Source: Prevotella sp.
Lineage (GTDB): Bacteria > Bacteroidota > Bacteroidia > Bacteroidales > Muribaculaceae
DNA length: 58,932 nucleotides
Direction of reading: 5' to 3'
NCBI GenBank assembly: GCA_023666665.1
Contig: JAMPBN010000006.1
Location: 1-58,932 of the forward strand
Under the pieces are notes generated by a model, which saw only the letters and a list, made by a program, of their open reading frames with translations, was not told the DNA's origin and made no database searches. Positions 38,076-47,728 of this stretch are shown in pieces (position 1 is the first letter of the stretch; the number at the start of each line of letters is the position of its first letter). Both the position numbers and the translations under genes were made by a program.

Positions 38076-39374
38076 ATGTTAAAAAAATATCTTTTAGCTT
38101 TTAGCTTTTCACTTTTGTGTCTCTTCGGCGTGAACGCCGAAGTCATGGACCTCGACCGGTGCATCAGTTATGCCATAGAACACAATCTTACGGTGAAGCA
38201 GAGCGACCTTGAGCGCCGCAATGCCGAGCTGGAAGTGGTCAGCGCCAAAGATGCCGTGCTGCCGCAAATCAGCGGTTCGGCCTCGCAATCGTGGAACTTT
38301 GGCCGAGGACTCACGGCATCGAATACCTATGCCGACCGCAATACCGTTAATTTCGGCGCTCAGCTCGGCCTGCAGTTGCCGCTGTTCAACGGATTGCAGA
38401 CTGTTCGCAATATCGAATACACCAAAGCCAATCTCACCGCCATAGTCGAAAACCTTGAAGCCACGAAAGACGACGTGACCCTGCGCGTCATTGCACAATA
38501 TCTTCAGGTTTTGTATTGCAGAGAGATAGAGAGCGTGGCCAACTCGCAGGTGGAACTGACCCAAGAGGAGCTGGAGCGCCGCGAGGCTCTGCTCCTGGCC
38601 GGCAAGATTCCCGAAGCAGATATGCTCGATGCCCGCAGTCAGGCCGCACAGGCGCGCCTGCAACTGGTGACGGCACAAAACGACCGCGCCACAGCGTTGC
38701 TCGACCTTGCTCAGCTACTCCGGGTGCCCAACGTCAACGACTTTGACATCGTTGCACTCGACTCCTCCACAATTCCCATAATCCGCGATCCGCAGATGGT
38801 CTACGACACCGCCCTGGGCATAAACCACACCATCCGCGCCAACGAATGGCAGCAGGTCGCCGCATCAAAACGGGTTAAGGTTGCTCAAACAGGCTACATC
38901 CCCAAACTGAGTTTCAACGCCGGACTCGGCTCAAACTATTATAAGATTTCCGGATATGAAAATGAGTCGTTCGGGCAGCAGTTCCGCCACAATTTCAGCC
39001 AATATGTCGGGTTCAGCCTCAACGTGCCGATTTTCGACGGACTGTCAACGCGCAACCAGGTGCGCTCCGCACGCATTCAGCAACTCTACGCCGAGCTGAA
39101 TCTTGAGACGCAAAAAGACAACCTATTCAAGGCTATCAACGAGAGCTATCTTCAGGCCGTTGGAGCGCGCGAAAAGCTCGCCGCCGCCGAGGAGGCCTGC
39201 ACCGCCGGAGCCGCAGCGCTGGCCGCCGTGCAGGAGAAATACAATCTGGGGCGCGCCACCCCCACTGAGTTCGACACTGCAAAGAACACCCTCATCCAGT
39301 CAATGTCGCAACGCGCCCAGGCCCGCTACGAGCTAATCCTTCGCACCCGTATCCTGGACTTTTATGCTGAGTGA
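38076..39374 (+). CDS. TolC-like outer membrane efflux protein
   Basis: This 432-residue outer membrane factor has a signal peptide (about 1-21) and two outer-membrane-efflux repeats of long helices (about 30-210 and 230-430), including VIAQYLQVLYCREIE and the later LFKAINESYLQAVGAREK. It forms the exit duct of the exporter. Last gene of the operon, followed by an octamer array that can form a hairpin. Confidence 0.93.
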   Translation: MLKKYLLAFSFSLLCLFGVNAEVMDLDRCISYAIEHNLTVKQSDLERRNAELEVVSAKDAVLPQISGSASQSWNFGRGLTASNTYADRNTVNFGAQLGLQLPLFNGLQTVRNIEYTKANLTAIVENLEATKDDVTLRVIAQYLQVLYCREIESVANSQVELTQEELERREALLLAGKIPEADMLDARSQAAQARLQLVTAQNDRATALLDLAQLLRVPNVNDFDIVALDSSTIPIIRDPQMVYDTALGINHTIRANEWQQVAASKRVKVAQTGYIPKLSFNAGLGSNYYKISGYENESFGQQFRHNFSQYVGFSLNVPIFDGLSTRNQVRSARIQQLYAELNLETQKDNLFKAINESYLQAVGAREKLAAAEEACTAGAAALAAVQEKYNLGRATPTEFDTAKNTLIQSMSQRAQARYELILRTRILDFYAE

Positions 39375-39377
39375 TGA

Positions 39378-39447
39378 GCGGCAAAGTGGCAAAGTGGCAA
39401 AGTGGCAAAGTGACCCACTCCGCCACTCCGCCACTTTGCCACTGCCC
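39378..39447 (+). repeat. Octamer array with internal inversion after the tolC-like gene
   Basis: Four units in register (gcggcaaa, then gtggcaaa three times) are followed by gtgaccca and then by the opposite orientation (ctccgcca twice, ctttgcca). The two halves can pair: gtggcaaagtg with cactttgccac. The unit is the inverse of cgccactc/tgccactt before ligA. It could act as a terminator-like hairpin but lacks a T-run. Confidence 0.88.
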
Positions 39448-39514
39448 ACTCCGCCACCTCTGTGCAATAGGTTAATATTTGTAAAAAATATTAGCCTGTT
39501 TCGCTTTTTTTATG

Positions 39515-39522
39515 TACTTTTG
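39515..39522 (+). promoter_or_regulatory. Possible -7 element of the oxoacid oxidoreductase operon
   Basis: TACTTTTG matches TAnnTTTG, 51 bp before the ferredoxin gene start. No clear TTTG lies 20 bp upstream. Confidence 0.5.
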
Positions 39523-39572
39523 CGTTTAGCATAAAGAAATTTATAAATCATCACTCTAACCCAACACTTGAT

Positions 39573-39800
39573 ATGGCAAAGGCTACCGGCACAGTCGACA
39601 TTGACGCACAGCGTTGCAAAGGCTGCAATCTATGCGTCGTTGCGTGTCCATCACACGTCCTTGCTCTCCGCCCCACGGAGGTCAACGACAGAGGATATCA
39701 CTTTGCCTACGCCCTCAACCCGGAGGATTGTACCGGCTGCGGCTCCTGCGCACTTGTGTGTCCCGATGCCTGCATTGAAGTTTACCGCCTCATTCGCTGA
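39573..39800 (+). CDS. korD: 2-Oxoacid:ferredoxin oxidoreductase, 2x[4Fe-4S] ferredoxin subunit (delta)
   Basis: This 75-residue ferredoxin has two four-cysteine motifs, CKGCNLCVVACP (about 15-26) and CTGCGSCALVCP (about 53-64). In this enzyme class it carries electrons from the thiamine site to external ferredoxin. It is the first of four subunit genes in the order delta, alpha, beta, gamma. Confidence 0.92.
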   Translation: MAKATGTVDIDAQRCKGCNLCVVACPSHVLALRPTEVNDRGYHFAYALNPEDCTGCGSCALVCPDACIEVYRLIR

Positions 39801-39827
39801 CAGGACGTAGAAAAAGAAAAATTCACC

Positions 39828-40913
39828 ATGAACAACGAAGAAGTAAAACTCATGAAGGGTAACGAAGCCATTGCACACGCAGCAGTACGCTACGGCGCAG
39901 ACGGCTACTTCGGCTACCCTATCACCCCGCAATCCGAGGTTCTCGAAACCCTCGAGGAGCTTCAACCCTGGGACACCACCGGAATGGTGGTGCTTCAAGC
40001 CGAAAGCGAGGTTGCATCTATCAATATGGTCTATGGCGGCGCTTCTACCGGCAAAGCCGTGATGACCTCATCATCATCGCCCGGCATCAGCCTGATGCAA
40101 GAGGGAATCAGCTACATTGCCGCAGGAGAGCTCCCTGCGCTGATTGTCAACGTGATGCGCGGCGGCCCCGGCCTCGGCACCATTCAGCCCTCGCAGGCCG
40201 ACTATTTTCAGGCAACCAAAGGGGGCGGCCACGGCGACTACCACCTCATAGTCCTTGCCCCCGCGTCGGTTCAGGATATGGCCGACTTTGTTGGCCTTGG
40301 CTTTGACCTCGCTTTCAAATACCGCACCCCGGCAATGATTCTCTCTGACGGCATTATCGGCCAAATGATGGAAAAAGTGGTTTTGCCCCCATTCCGTCCG
40401 CGCCGCACCGACGAAGAAATCCGCCGCCAGTGCCCCTGGGCCGTCACCGGCAAGCACGGCCGCGACCACCGCAACATCTCCACTACTCTGGAACTCGAAT
40501 CCAAGGCTATGGAGGAGAACAACAAGCGCCTGCAACGCACCTACGACGAGATTTGCCGCAACGAGGTGCGCTACGAAGAATATATGACCGAAGATGCCGA
40601 ATGGCTGTTTGTGGCCTTCGGTTGTATGAGTCGCATATGCAAGAAGTCGATTGAACAAGCCCGCGCTCGCGGCATCAAGGTCGGCTTGTTGCGCCCCATC
40701 ACCCTGTGGCCATTCCCCTACGAGGCTATTGCTCGTCTTGCCACGCGGGTCAAGGGCATCCTCGTAGCCGAAATGAACGCCGGACAGATGATTGAAGACG
40801 TGCGCCTGGCCGCAGAATGTGCCGCCCCGGTGCGCCACTTCGGCCGCAACGGCGGCATAGTACCCAATCCCGGCGAAGTTGTTGACTCACTCGTAGAACA
40901 ATTCAAACTATGA
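39828..40913 (+). CDS. korA: 2-Oxoacid:ferredoxin oxidoreductase, alpha subunit (KorA/VorB type)
   Basis: This 361-residue subunit has the pyrimidine-binding thiamine domain, starting with LMKGNEAIAHAAVRYGADGYFGYPITPQ, and the TSSSSPGISLMQEGI segment. It oxidises a 2-oxoacid (2-oxoglutarate or branched-chain 3-methyl-2-oxobutanoate) to the acyl-CoA with ferredoxin as acceptor. Bacteroides relatives are annotated either as KorA or as VorB; substrate cannot be settled from sequence. It overlaps korB. Confidence 0.9.
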   Translation: MNNEEVKLMKGNEAIAHAAVRYGADGYFGYPITPQSEVLETLEELQPWDTTGMVVLQAESEVASINMVYGGASTGKAVMTSSSSPGISLMQEGISYIAAGELPALIVNVMRGGPGLGTIQPSQADYFQATKGGGHGDYHLIVLAPASVQDMADFVGLGFDLAFKYRTPAMILSDGIIGQMMEKVVLPPFRPRRTDEEIRRQCPWAVTGKHGRDHRNISTTLELESKAMEENNKRLQRTYDEICRNEVRYEEYMTEDAEWLFVAFGCMSRICKKSIEQARARGIKVGLLRPITLWPFPYEAIARLATRVKGILVAEMNAGQMIEDVRLAAECAAPVRHFGRNGGIVPNPGEVVDSLVEQFKL

Positions 40914-41671
40914 CAAAGGAAGAAATAATTGCCAACGGCGGCATTAAAGTGAACTCCCGCCCGGGCCTGATGCTTGATGCCACGATGCACTATTGTCCGG
41001 GATGCTCCCACGGTGTGGTTCATAAACTTGTAGCCGAGGTCATCGAAGAGATGGGTTTGGAGAACACCGCAATAGGCGTTGCCCCGGTTGGCTGCGCAGT
41101 GTTCGCATATAATTATATCGATATCGACTGGATTGAGGCCGCTCATGGTCGCGCTCCGGCAGTTGCCACCGCCGCAGCCCGCCTCAACCCTGAAAATATG
41201 GTGTTCACCTATCAGGGCGACGGCGACCTCGCCGCCATCGGCACCGCCGAAACCATCCACGCCTGCAACCGAGGAGAAAACATCACCATAATATTCATCA
41301 ACAACGGCATTTATGGCATGACCGGCGGCCAAATGGCTCCCACCACCCTTGAGGGAATGAAAACCTCCACAACCCCTTACGGCCGGCGCGTTGACCTCAA
41401 CGGCTATCCGCTAAACATTACCAATTTGGTTAAGGAACTCGACGGCACCTGCTACGTCACCCGCCAGAGCGTCCACTCTCCCGGCGCCGTGCGCAAGGCC
41501 AAAGCCGCTATCAAAAAGGCGTTTACCAACACCCTCGAAAAGCGCGGCACATCGTTTATAGAGATTGTCAGCACCTGCAACAGCGGCTGGAAAATGAGCC
41601 CCGAAAAAGCCAACAAGTGGATGGAAGAAAACATGTTCCCCAAATATCCCCCCGGCGACATAAAAGGTTAA
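40910..41671 (+). CDS. korB: 2-Oxoacid:ferredoxin oxidoreductase, beta subunit (thiamine diphosphate binding)
   Basis: This 253-residue subunit has the diphosphate-binding motif of thiamine enzymes (YQGDGDLAAIGTAETIHA ... NNGIYGMTGGQ), with CPGCSHG near the N-terminus. It forms the catalytic core with the alpha subunit. A heptamer array separates it from the gamma gene. Confidence 0.92.
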   Translation: MTKEEIIANGGIKVNSRPGLMLDATMHYCPGCSHGVVHKLVAEVIEEMGLENTAIGVAPVGCAVFAYNYIDIDWIEAAHGRAPAVATAAARLNPENMVFTYQGDGDLAAIGTAETIHACNRGENITIIFINNGIYGMTGGQMAPTTLEGMKTSTTPYGRRVDLNGYPLNITNLVKELDGTCYVTRQSVHSPGAVRKAKAAIKKAFTNTLEKRGTSFIEIVSTCNSGWKMSPEKANKWMEENMFPKYPPGDIKG

Positions 41672-41673
41672 AT

Positions 41674-41736
41674 GCAATTGCTAATTACTAATTACTAATT
41701 GCTAATTACTAATTACTAATTGCTAATTACTAATTA
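41674..41736 (+). repeat. Heptamer array (ctaatta type) between korB and korC
   Basis: Nine 7-bp units in register: gcaattg, ctaatta, ctaatta, ctaattg, ctaatta, ctaatta, ctaattg, ctaatta, ctaatta. This gives a 21-bp superperiod. Eight A's then lead to the korC ATG. The array lies inside an operon, so it is transcribed. Confidence 0.92.
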
Positions 41737-41744
41737 AAAAAAAA

Positions 41745-42278
41745 ATGACTAACGAAATAATCATAACCGGATTCGGTGGCCAGGGTGTCCTCTCAATGGG
41801 CAAGATTCTGGCCTATGCCGGACTGCTCGACGGCAAAGAAGTTAGCTGGATGCCCAGCTACGGTCCCGAGCAGCGCGGCGGCACCGCAAACGTAACCGTA
41901 ATACTCTCCGATGAAGCAATCTCATCGCCGGTGCTTGACCAATATGACGTTGCCGTGGTGCTCAACCAGCAGAGCCTCGACAAGTTTGAAAGCCACGTAA
42001 AACCCGGCGGCACACTGATGTATGACCCATACGGCATACACCGCCTGCCAACGCGACAAGACATCAACGTGGTTGAAGTCAAAGCTACCGAAGCATCAAT
42101 CGAGACCGGCAACCCCAAGAGCTACAATATGTTGCTTCTCGGCGCGCTGCTCAAACTCTTCCCTATGGTAAGCCCCGAAACCGTGATAAAGAGCCTTGAA
42201 AAGACCCTGCCCGAACGCCATCACCACCTTATTCCCATGAACCGCGAAGCAATCGCAAAAGGAGCAACCCTGGTATGA
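41745..42278 (+). CDS. korC: 2-Oxoacid:ferredoxin oxidoreductase, gamma subunit
   Basis: This 177-residue subunit has the CoA-binding gamma-domain pattern (EIIITGFGGQGVLSMGKILAYAG and the YGPEQRGG segment). It closes the enzyme's four-gene set; its stop overlaps the next gene by four bases. Confidence 0.92.
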   Translation: MTNEIIITGFGGQGVLSMGKILAYAGLLDGKEVSWMPSYGPEQRGGTANVTVILSDEAISSPVLDQYDVAVVLNQQSLDKFESHVKPGGTLMYDPYGIHRLPTRQDINVVEVKATEASIETGNPKSYNMLLLGALLKLFPMVSPETVIKSLEKTLPERHHHLIPMNREAIAKGATLV

Positions 42279-42652
42279 CCGACGACGACAAAAAGCGCCT
42301 CAGCAACGACCCCGACGGACTGCTGACCTACGAATACATCGCCAACCATATCGGCACTGATGCACTCGACATTGACTGGCTCACCGACAATATTATCCGC
42401 GTGGACTCCAACGGACAGTTCACCGGCTCGGCAGCCCGCTATCTCAACGCGATTGATGCCGACCACTTCTCGGCAGAAATCAGCCGGCTGATTGCCGCGA
42501 CCATTGACAAAGACCGCGAACGCCGCTACCTCGCCGCCCTGATGCAAGGAATCTGGGGCGACGACTGCGAAAGCCGCGCCGCCGAACTCTCGGCCACCAA
42601 CGATAACTTCCGACGCATATTCAAACGCCTTTACCCCACCTCTGCAATATGA
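42275..42652 (+). CDS. Conserved-looking 125-residue protein of unknown function
   Basis: I do not recognise this family. It is soluble, acidic in its first half, predicted helical, without signal peptide or cysteine clusters (one cysteine), with a [14 protein letters not shown] segment near the C-terminus. It overlaps korC upstream and the cyclophilin gene downstream by four bases each, so it is certainly translated as part of the operon. Association with the oxidoreductase is inferred from position only. Confidence 0.7.
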   Translation: MTDDDKKRLSNDPDGLLTYEYIANHIGTDALDIDWLTDNIIRVDSNGQFTGSAARYLNAIDADHFSAEISRLIAATIDKDRERRYLAALMQGIWGDDCESRAAELSATNDNFRRIFKRLYPTSAI

Positions 42653-43524
42653 AGAAGATACTATTTTCACTGCTCTCCATCCTGACTCTTACCGCGTGTG
42701 GAGCCAAGGCCGCAAGCGCAGAAACTGACAACCAAGATTCAAATACCCAAACAACTGAAACGACTATGGTAACTCCGGCAAACAAAGACGCTAAAGTACT
42801 CATCCACACCTCCGAGGGCGACATTGAAGTCCTCCTCTACGGCGATACCCCCAAACATCAGGAAAACTTCCTCAAACTCGCTAAAGAGGGCTACTACGAC
42901 GGCACCCTCTTTCACCGCGTAATCAACGAATTTATGGTTCAGGCCGGTGACCCGGACAGCAAAAATGCCCCTGCCGGCAAGCAACTCGGTCAGGGAGGCC
43001 CCGGCTATCAGATTGACGCTGAGTTTGTATTCCCCAAACATTTCCACAAAAAAGGCGCTCTCGCAGCCGCCCGCACTGCCGACCAGGTGAACCCCGAGCG
43101 CAAGAGTTCCGGCTCGCAATTCTATATCGTAACCGGCAAAAAATACTCCGAGGCCGAACTCGCCCAAATGGACCAGCAGCTCAAAATGAGCCAAATGCAG
43201 GGCGTATGGAACCGCTTGGTTCAAAGCCATAGAGCCGAAATCATGAAGATGCAGCAAGAAAGCGACCAGGCCGGGCTCCAAAAGCTTAAGGAGCAGCTCA
43301 TTGCCCAGGCAGAAAAAGAAGTTGGCGATGTTAAGATCACCCCGGAGCAACGCGAGGCATACACCACAGTTGGCGGCACTCCGTTCCTCGACAACCAATA
43401 CACCGTATTCGGCGAAGTAATTAAGGGAATGAACGTGGTCGAAAAAATCGAAAAGACCCAAACCGGAGCCGGCGACCGTCCTATCAACGACGTGAAAATC
43501 CTCTCCATGGAAATCGAAAAATAA
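42649..43524 (+). CDS. Cyclophilin-type peptidyl-prolyl isomerase, lipoprotein
   Basis: This 291-residue protein has a lipoprotein signal (LTAC at about 14-17) and then a cyclophilin domain (about 48-290) with [33 protein letters not shown] and the GSQFYIV active-site strand. An insertion of about 60 residues (charged, helical, about 165-225) sits between core strands. It helps fold exported proteins in the periplasm. A terminator follows. Confidence 0.92.
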   Translation: MKKILFSLLSILTLTACGAKAASAETDNQDSNTQTTETTMVTPANKDAKVLIHTSEGDIEVLLYGDTPKHQENFLKLAKEGYYDGTLFHRVINEFMVQAGDPDSKNAPAGKQLGQGGPGYQIDAEFVFPKHFHKKGALAAARTADQVNPERKSSGSQFYIVTGKKYSEAELAQMDQQLKMSQMQGVWNRLVQSHRAEIMKMQQESDQAGLQKLKEQLIAQAEKEVGDVKITPEQREAYTTVGGTPFLDNQYTVFGEVIKGMNVVEKIEKTQTGAGDRPINDVKILSMEIEK

Positions 43525-43551
43525 GCTCCAACACTCATTTTTAAAATTCTT

Positions 43552-43586
43552 AAAGTCCTTAATGTTTTTAAGGGCTTTATTTTTAT
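43552..43586 (+). terminator. Intrinsic terminator after the cyclophilin gene
   Basis: aaagtccttaa pairs with ttaagggcttt (11 bp with one G-U) across atgttt, followed by atttttatt. Confidence 0.8.
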
Positions 43587-43606
43587 TGGGATTTTTCGTA
43601 ACTTTG
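43576..43606 (+). promoter_or_regulatory. Promoter of the ffh operon
   Basis: A perfect -7 TAACTTTG (43599-43606) with TTTA (43576-43579) 19 bp upstream. It overlaps the tail of the preceding terminator. Confidence 0.62.
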
Positions 43607-43617
43607 CACTTATTAAT

Positions 43618-43671
43618 TAACCCCATAACCTTATAACCCCATAACCCTCAAATTTCGCAGCAGCGAAATTT
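43618..43671 (+). repeat. Octamer array plus perfect hairpin in the ffh leader
   Basis: Four 8-bp units (taacccca, taacctta, taacccca, taaccctc; 43618-43649) are followed by a 9-bp hairpin, aaatttcgc/gcgaaattt with loop agca (43650-43671). The hairpin ends 13 bases before the ffh ATG, in the transcribed leader. Confidence 0.85.
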
Positions 43672-43684
43672 GAACCTAAAAAGA

Positions 43685-45037
43685 ATGTTTGAAAATCTTA
43701 GCGAAAGACTTGAACGCAGCTTCAAGATACTCAAAGGCGAAGGAAAAATTACCGAAATCAACGTTGCCGAAACCATGCGCGACGTTCGCCGTGCACTCCT
43801 CGATGCCGACGTCAACTACAAGGTAGCCAAGCAATTCACCGACACCGTCAAAACCAAAGCCCTCGGCCAAAACGTTCTGACCTCCGTGAAGCCCAAAGAG
43901 CAGATGGTCAAGATTGTTCACGACGAACTGGCTCTGCTGATGGGCGGTTCCGCCGCAAAGTTTGACCTCTCAGGCTCCCCCGCCGTGGTGCTGATGAGCG
44001 GCTTGCAAGGCTCGGGTAAAACAACTTTTTCCGGAAAACTCGCCCGCAAGTACAAAAGCGAACAGGGCAAACGTCCGCTCCTTGTGGCCTGCGACGTTTA
44101 TCGCCCCGCCGCAATTGAGCAGCTCAAGGTAGTCGGTCAGCAAATCGACGTTCCGGTATATAGCGAAGATGGCAACACCAATCCGTTGGAAATCGCCCTC
44201 AATGCCGTCAGCTACGCCAAAGCCAACCACCTCGATATGGTCATCGTCGACACCGCCGGCCGCCTGGCCGTTGACGAGGCAATGATGCAGGAGGTTGAGA
44301 ACCTCAAAAAGGCGCTCAAACCCGCAGAGATTCTCTTCGTGGTTGACTCGATGACCGGCCAGGATGCCGTCAACACCGCCAAGGCTTTCAACGACCGCCT
44401 GGACTTTACCGGCGTGGTGCTCACCAAGCTCGACGGCGACACGCGAGGCGGTGCCGCACTATCAATCCGCACCGTGGTCGACAAGCCCATAAAATTCGTT
44501 GGCTCTGGCGAAAAAATGGATGCCATCGACGTGTTCCACCCCGAGCGTATGGCCGACCGCATTCTCGGCATGGGCGACATAGTATCTCTAGTCGAGAAAG
44601 CCCAGCAAGACTTCGACGAGAAGAAAGCCCGCGAACTCGAACGCAAAATGGCAAAAAACAAGTTCGACTTCAACGACTTTCTCGAACAGATTGAGCGCAT
44701 CGAAAAGATGGGCAGCATTAAAGACGTTGCCGCGATGATTCCCGGTATGGGCAAGGCTATAAAAGATGCCGACATCCCTGACAATCCTTTCAAGTCCATC
44801 AAGGCCATCATCGGCTCAATGACCCCTGCCGAGCGCACAAACCCCGACATCATAAAAGGGTCGCGCCGCCAACGCATAGCCCGCGGTTCCGGCACGGACA
44901 TCGTGGAGGTTAACAAAATCCTCAAGCAGTTTGAGGAGATGCGAAAGGTAATGAAAGCCGCAACGACGATGAAAAATCCTATGGCAATGATGAAAGCGGC
45001 CCGCGCAATGCAGCAGATGAGAGGAGGGTTCAGATAA
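43685..45037 (+). CDS. ffh: Signal recognition particle protein Ffh
   Basis: This GTPase binds signal sequences on ribosomes and delivers them to FtsY at the membrane. The N domain (about 1-85) is followed by the G domain with GLQGSGKTT (P-loop, about 102-110), DVYRPAA, DTAGR and TKLDGD, and by the methionine-rich M domain (about 325-450, ending [12 protein letters not shown]). ATG at 43685 gives 450 residues; a TTG at 43670 is rejected because it lies in the hairpin. Its stop overlaps folD (TAATG). Confidence 0.97.
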   Translation: MFENLSERLERSFKILKGEGKITEINVAETMRDVRRALLDADVNYKVAKQFTDTVKTKALGQNVLTSVKPKEQMVKIVHDELALLMGGSAAKFDLSGSPAVVLMSGLQGSGKTTFSGKLARKYKSEQGKRPLLVACDVYRPAAIEQLKVVGQQIDVPVYSEDGNTNPLEIALNAVSYAKANHLDMVIVDTAGRLAVDEAMMQEVENLKKALKPAEILFVVDSMTGQDAVNTAKAFNDRLDFTGVVLTKLDGDTRGGAALSIRTVVDKPIKFVGSGEKMDAIDVFHPERMADRILGMGDIVSLVEKAQQDFDEKKARELERKMAKNKFDFNDFLEQIERIEKMGSIKDVAAMIPGMGKAIKDADIPDNPFKSIKAIIGSMTPAERTNPDIIKGSRRQRIARGSGTDIVEVNKILKQFEEMRKVMKAATTMKNPMAMMKAARAMQQMRGGFR

Positions 45038-45912
45038 TGGCAACAATCATTGACGGCAAAGCTACCGCAGCAGCCATAAAACAAGAAATCGCAGCCGAAG
45101 TGGCCGCCCGCGTGGCCGCCGGCAAGAAGCGCCCCCACCTCGCCGCCGTGCTGGTGGGTCACGACGGCGGCTCAGAAACCTACGTAGCCCACAAGGTTAA
45201 GGCCTGCGAGGAGTGCGGCTTCGAGTCCACTCTGATTCGCCGTGAAGATGACGTAACCCAAGAGGAACTGCTCGACATCGTAAATCAGCTCAACAACGAC
45301 CCCGAAATCGACGGCTATATCATCCAGCTCCCTCTCCCTAAGCATATTGACGAACAAGCAATAATTCAAGCCGTTGACCCCGACAAAGACGTTGACGGCT
45401 TCCATCCCGTCAATGTTGGCCGTATGTCGCTCGGGCTTCCCTGCTTTCTGAGTGCCACCCCGGCGGGTATCATTGAGCTGCTACGCCGCTACGATATACC
45501 GACCAAAGGCAAACATTGCGTCGTATTGGGTCGCAGCAACATCGTCGGCAAACCGGTGGCCACCCTTATGATGCAAAAGGCCAACCCGGGCAATGCCACC
45601 GTGACGGTTTGCCACTCCGCTACCCCCAACATCAAGGAGCTGACTCTTCAGGCCGACATCATCATCGCCGCGCTCGGACAGCCCGGCTTCGTCACCGCCG
45701 ATATGGTCAAGCCCGGCGCCGTGATTATCGACGTCGGCACCACACGCGTTCCCGACCCGACTAAAAAGAGCGGCTTCCGCCTCTGCGGCGATGTCGACTT
45801 TGCCAACGTTGCCCCCCTCTGCTCCGCAATCACCCCGGTTCCCGGCGGCGTCGGCCCTATGACCATCTGCTCCCTGATGCTCAACACCCTCCAAGCCGCT
45901 CAAAGCAAATGA
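45037..45912 (+). CDS. folD: Methylenetetrahydrofolate dehydrogenase/cyclohydrolase FolD
   Basis: This bifunctional enzyme interconverts methylene-, methenyl- and formyl-tetrahydrofolate with NADP. The catalytic lysine lies in [15 protein letters not shown] (K near 51), followed by the QLPLPKHID motif, the [12 protein letters not shown] dinucleotide motif and the [12 protein letters not shown]-terminal motif. Length 291 is normal. It overlaps ffh by one base and the capA-like gene by four. Confidence 0.97.
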   Translation: MATIIDGKATAAAIKQEIAAEVAARVAAGKKRPHLAAVLVGHDGGSETYVAHKVKACEECGFESTLIRREDDVTQEELLDIVNQLNNDPEIDGYIIQLPLPKHIDEQAIIQAVDPDKDVDGFHPVNVGRMSLGLPCFLSATPAGIIELLRRYDIPTKGKHCVVLGRSNIVGKPVATLMMQKANPGNATVTVCHSATPNIKELTLQADIIIAALGQPGFVTADMVKPGAVIIDVGTTRVPDPTKKSGFRLCGDVDFANVAPLCSAITPVPGGVGPMTICSLMLNTLQAAQSK

Positions 45913-46964
45913 CTTTGTTGGCGGATTTGTTGGCTTACATTTTGCCGCTGCTGCCTCAGATGGAGGCGCAGCCGCAAGCGGCGGAGTTGATATTCGCCGG
46001 CGACGCAATGATGCACGAAGCCCAGATTTCCGCCTCTCGTACCCCGGACGGTCACGACTTTTCCGGCTATTTCGACTCAATCCGCACATGTATCGAGTCT
46101 GCCGACTTCGCAGTGGTGAATTTTGAGGCGCCGCTCGGCGACAAGCCATATCGCGGATACCCCTGTTTTTCCGCTCCCGATGAATATCCCCGCGCCCTTA
46201 CCGATGCGGGGTTTGACTTTTTTCTGCTGGCCAACAACCATATTCTTGACCGCCGCGACAGGGGTTTGCACCGCACCATCTCACGGCTTGACTCCTTGGG
46301 CATTCCACACTGCGGAATTTACCACAACGCGGCGCACCGCGACTCGCTCTGCCCCCATATCGTTGACATCAACGGTTTTAAGGTAGGTATTCTCAACTAT
46401 ACTTACGGCACCAACGGCATTACCATTCAACACGATGCCTTGGTGAACTATATAGACACCGCCGCGATAGCCCGCGACATCTGCCAAGCTCGCACTGCCG
46501 GAGCGGAACTGATAGCAGCCTGCCTCCACTGGGGCGAGGAGTATCGGCTGCTGCCCAACGCGCAGCAAAAACGCCTGGCCGACTGGCTCTGCACCAAAGA
46601 TGTAGATATGATTATCGGTGGCCATCCCCACGTAATACAACCGATGGAGATGCGCCGGCATAACGGCCGCAACACCCTGGTGGTTTACTCCTTGGGGAAT
46701 TTTATCTCCAATATGAAAACCGCCGACACGCGAGGCGGCGCTATGGTGCGCATACGCCTTGAGCGCGACTCGCGGGGCAAAGCCGGAGTAGCCTCGGCAG
46801 AATATTCGCTGGTGTTCACCGAACCGCCAACCCCCACGCGACCAAACTTCCGACTGATGCCCGCCGAAAAGAGTAAAGATTACCGCGCCGCAGCATTTAT
46901 AAAAAATGCCGAAGCCATATTCAGCAAGCACAACATCAATGTCCCCCGAAAATGTATAGAATAG
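45909..46964 (+). CDS. CapA-family protein (poly-gamma-glutamate synthesis-like)
   Basis: This 351-residue protein matches the CapA metallophosphatase-like family: [12 protein letters not shown] at the start (about 27-38), [26 protein letters not shown], the [14 protein letters not shown] segment and [12 protein letters not shown] (about 236-247). The N-terminus is mildly hydrophobic but short, so export is uncertain. Family members act in polymer export or amide synthesis; the role here is unknown. It overlaps the following gene by 13 bases. Confidence 0.85.
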   Translation: MTLLADLLAYILPLLPQMEAQPQAAELIFAGDAMMHEAQISASRTPDGHDFSGYFDSIRTCIESADFAVVNFEAPLGDKPYRGYPCFSAPDEYPRALTDAGFDFFLLANNHILDRRDRGLHRTISRLDSLGIPHCGIYHNAAHRDSLCPHIVDINGFKVGILNYTYGTNGITIQHDALVNYIDTAAIARDICQARTAGAELIAACLHWGEEYRLLPNAQQKRLADWLCTKDVDMIIGGHPHVIQPMEMRRHNGRNTLVVYSLGNFISNMKTADTRGGAMVRIRLERDSRGKAGVASAEYSLVFTEPPTPTRPNFRLMPAEKSKDYRAAAFIKNAEAIFSKHNINVPRKCIE

Positions 46965-47728
46965 TATCCAAGGAGCATTTTTCCGAAAACGTCGTTCGCC
47001 TCGACGTTGAGGCGCCACGCATAGCCCGCGCGCGCCGTGCCGGCCATTTTGTCATAGTCATAGCCGACGCCAAAGGCGAGCGCATACCGCTTACCATCGC
47101 CGATGCCGACCCTGAAAAAGGCACAATTACCCTCGTGATTCAAGCAATCGGCGACTCAACCCGCAAAATCTGCTCTATGGAGCCGGGTCAGGAACTCCAC
47201 GACGTAGTCGGCCCCTTGGGTCGCGCTACAAATATCCGTCAGGGCGGCACGGTGGTATGCTGCGGTGGCGGCGTCGGTGTTGCCCCTCTCCTACCCATAA
47301 TCAAGGCGATGAAGGCCGCCGGATGTCGCGTGGTTTCGGTACTTGCCGCACGAACCAAAGACCTGATTATTCTTGAAGAGCAAGTGCGCGAACACTCCGA
47401 CGAAGTCATAATTATGACCGACGACGGCACTTATGGACGAAAAGGCCTCGTCACCGACGGCGTTGAGTCGGTAATTCAGCGCGAGCGGGTTGACGAAGTC
47501 GTTACCATCGGCCCGGCGGTGATGATGAAGTTCGTGGCACTGCTAACCAAGAAATACAACGTTCCTACCGTAGCCTCGCTCAACACCATAATGGTTGACG
47601 GCACCGGGATGTGCGGAGCGTGTCGCGTCAGTGTTGACGGTCGCAACCGCTTCGTCTGCATCGACGGCCCTGAATTTGATGCCCACAAGGTTGATTTTGA
47701 TGAAATGATAACACGTCTACGCCAATGA
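46952..47728 (+). CDS. nfnA: NfnA-like FAD/[2Fe-2S] subunit (ferredoxin-NADP oxidoreductase type)
   Basis: This 258-residue protein has an FAD-binding barrel (about 1-95), an NAD(P)-binding domain (CCGGGVGVAPLLPIIKAMKAAG), and a C-terminal [2Fe-2S] cysteine cluster (TGMCGACRVSVDGRNRFVC). With the following gene it matches NADH-dependent reduced ferredoxin:NADP+ oxidoreductase (Nfn), which balances ferredoxin, NADH and NADPH by electron bifurcation. The alternative annotation is a dihydroorotate dehydrogenase electron-transfer-like protein. Confidence 0.85.
   Translation: MYRIVSKEHFSENVVRLDVEAPRIARARRAGHFVIVIADAKGERIPLTIADADPEKGTITLVIQAIGDSTRKICSMEPGQELHDVVGPLGRATNIRQGGTVVCCGGGVGVAPLLPIIKAMKAAGCRVVSVLAARTKDLIILEEQVREHSDEVIIMTDDGTYGRKGLVTDGVESVIQRERVDEVVTIGPAVMMKFVALLTKKYNVPTVASLNTIMVDGTGMCGACRVSVDGRNRFVCIDGPEFDAHKVDFDEMITRLRQ

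Noticed and set aside
44212-45162. Open frame of 316 codons on the minus strand over ffh and folD
   Set aside because: It crosses two overlapping, well-supported genes in antisense and has no family match.
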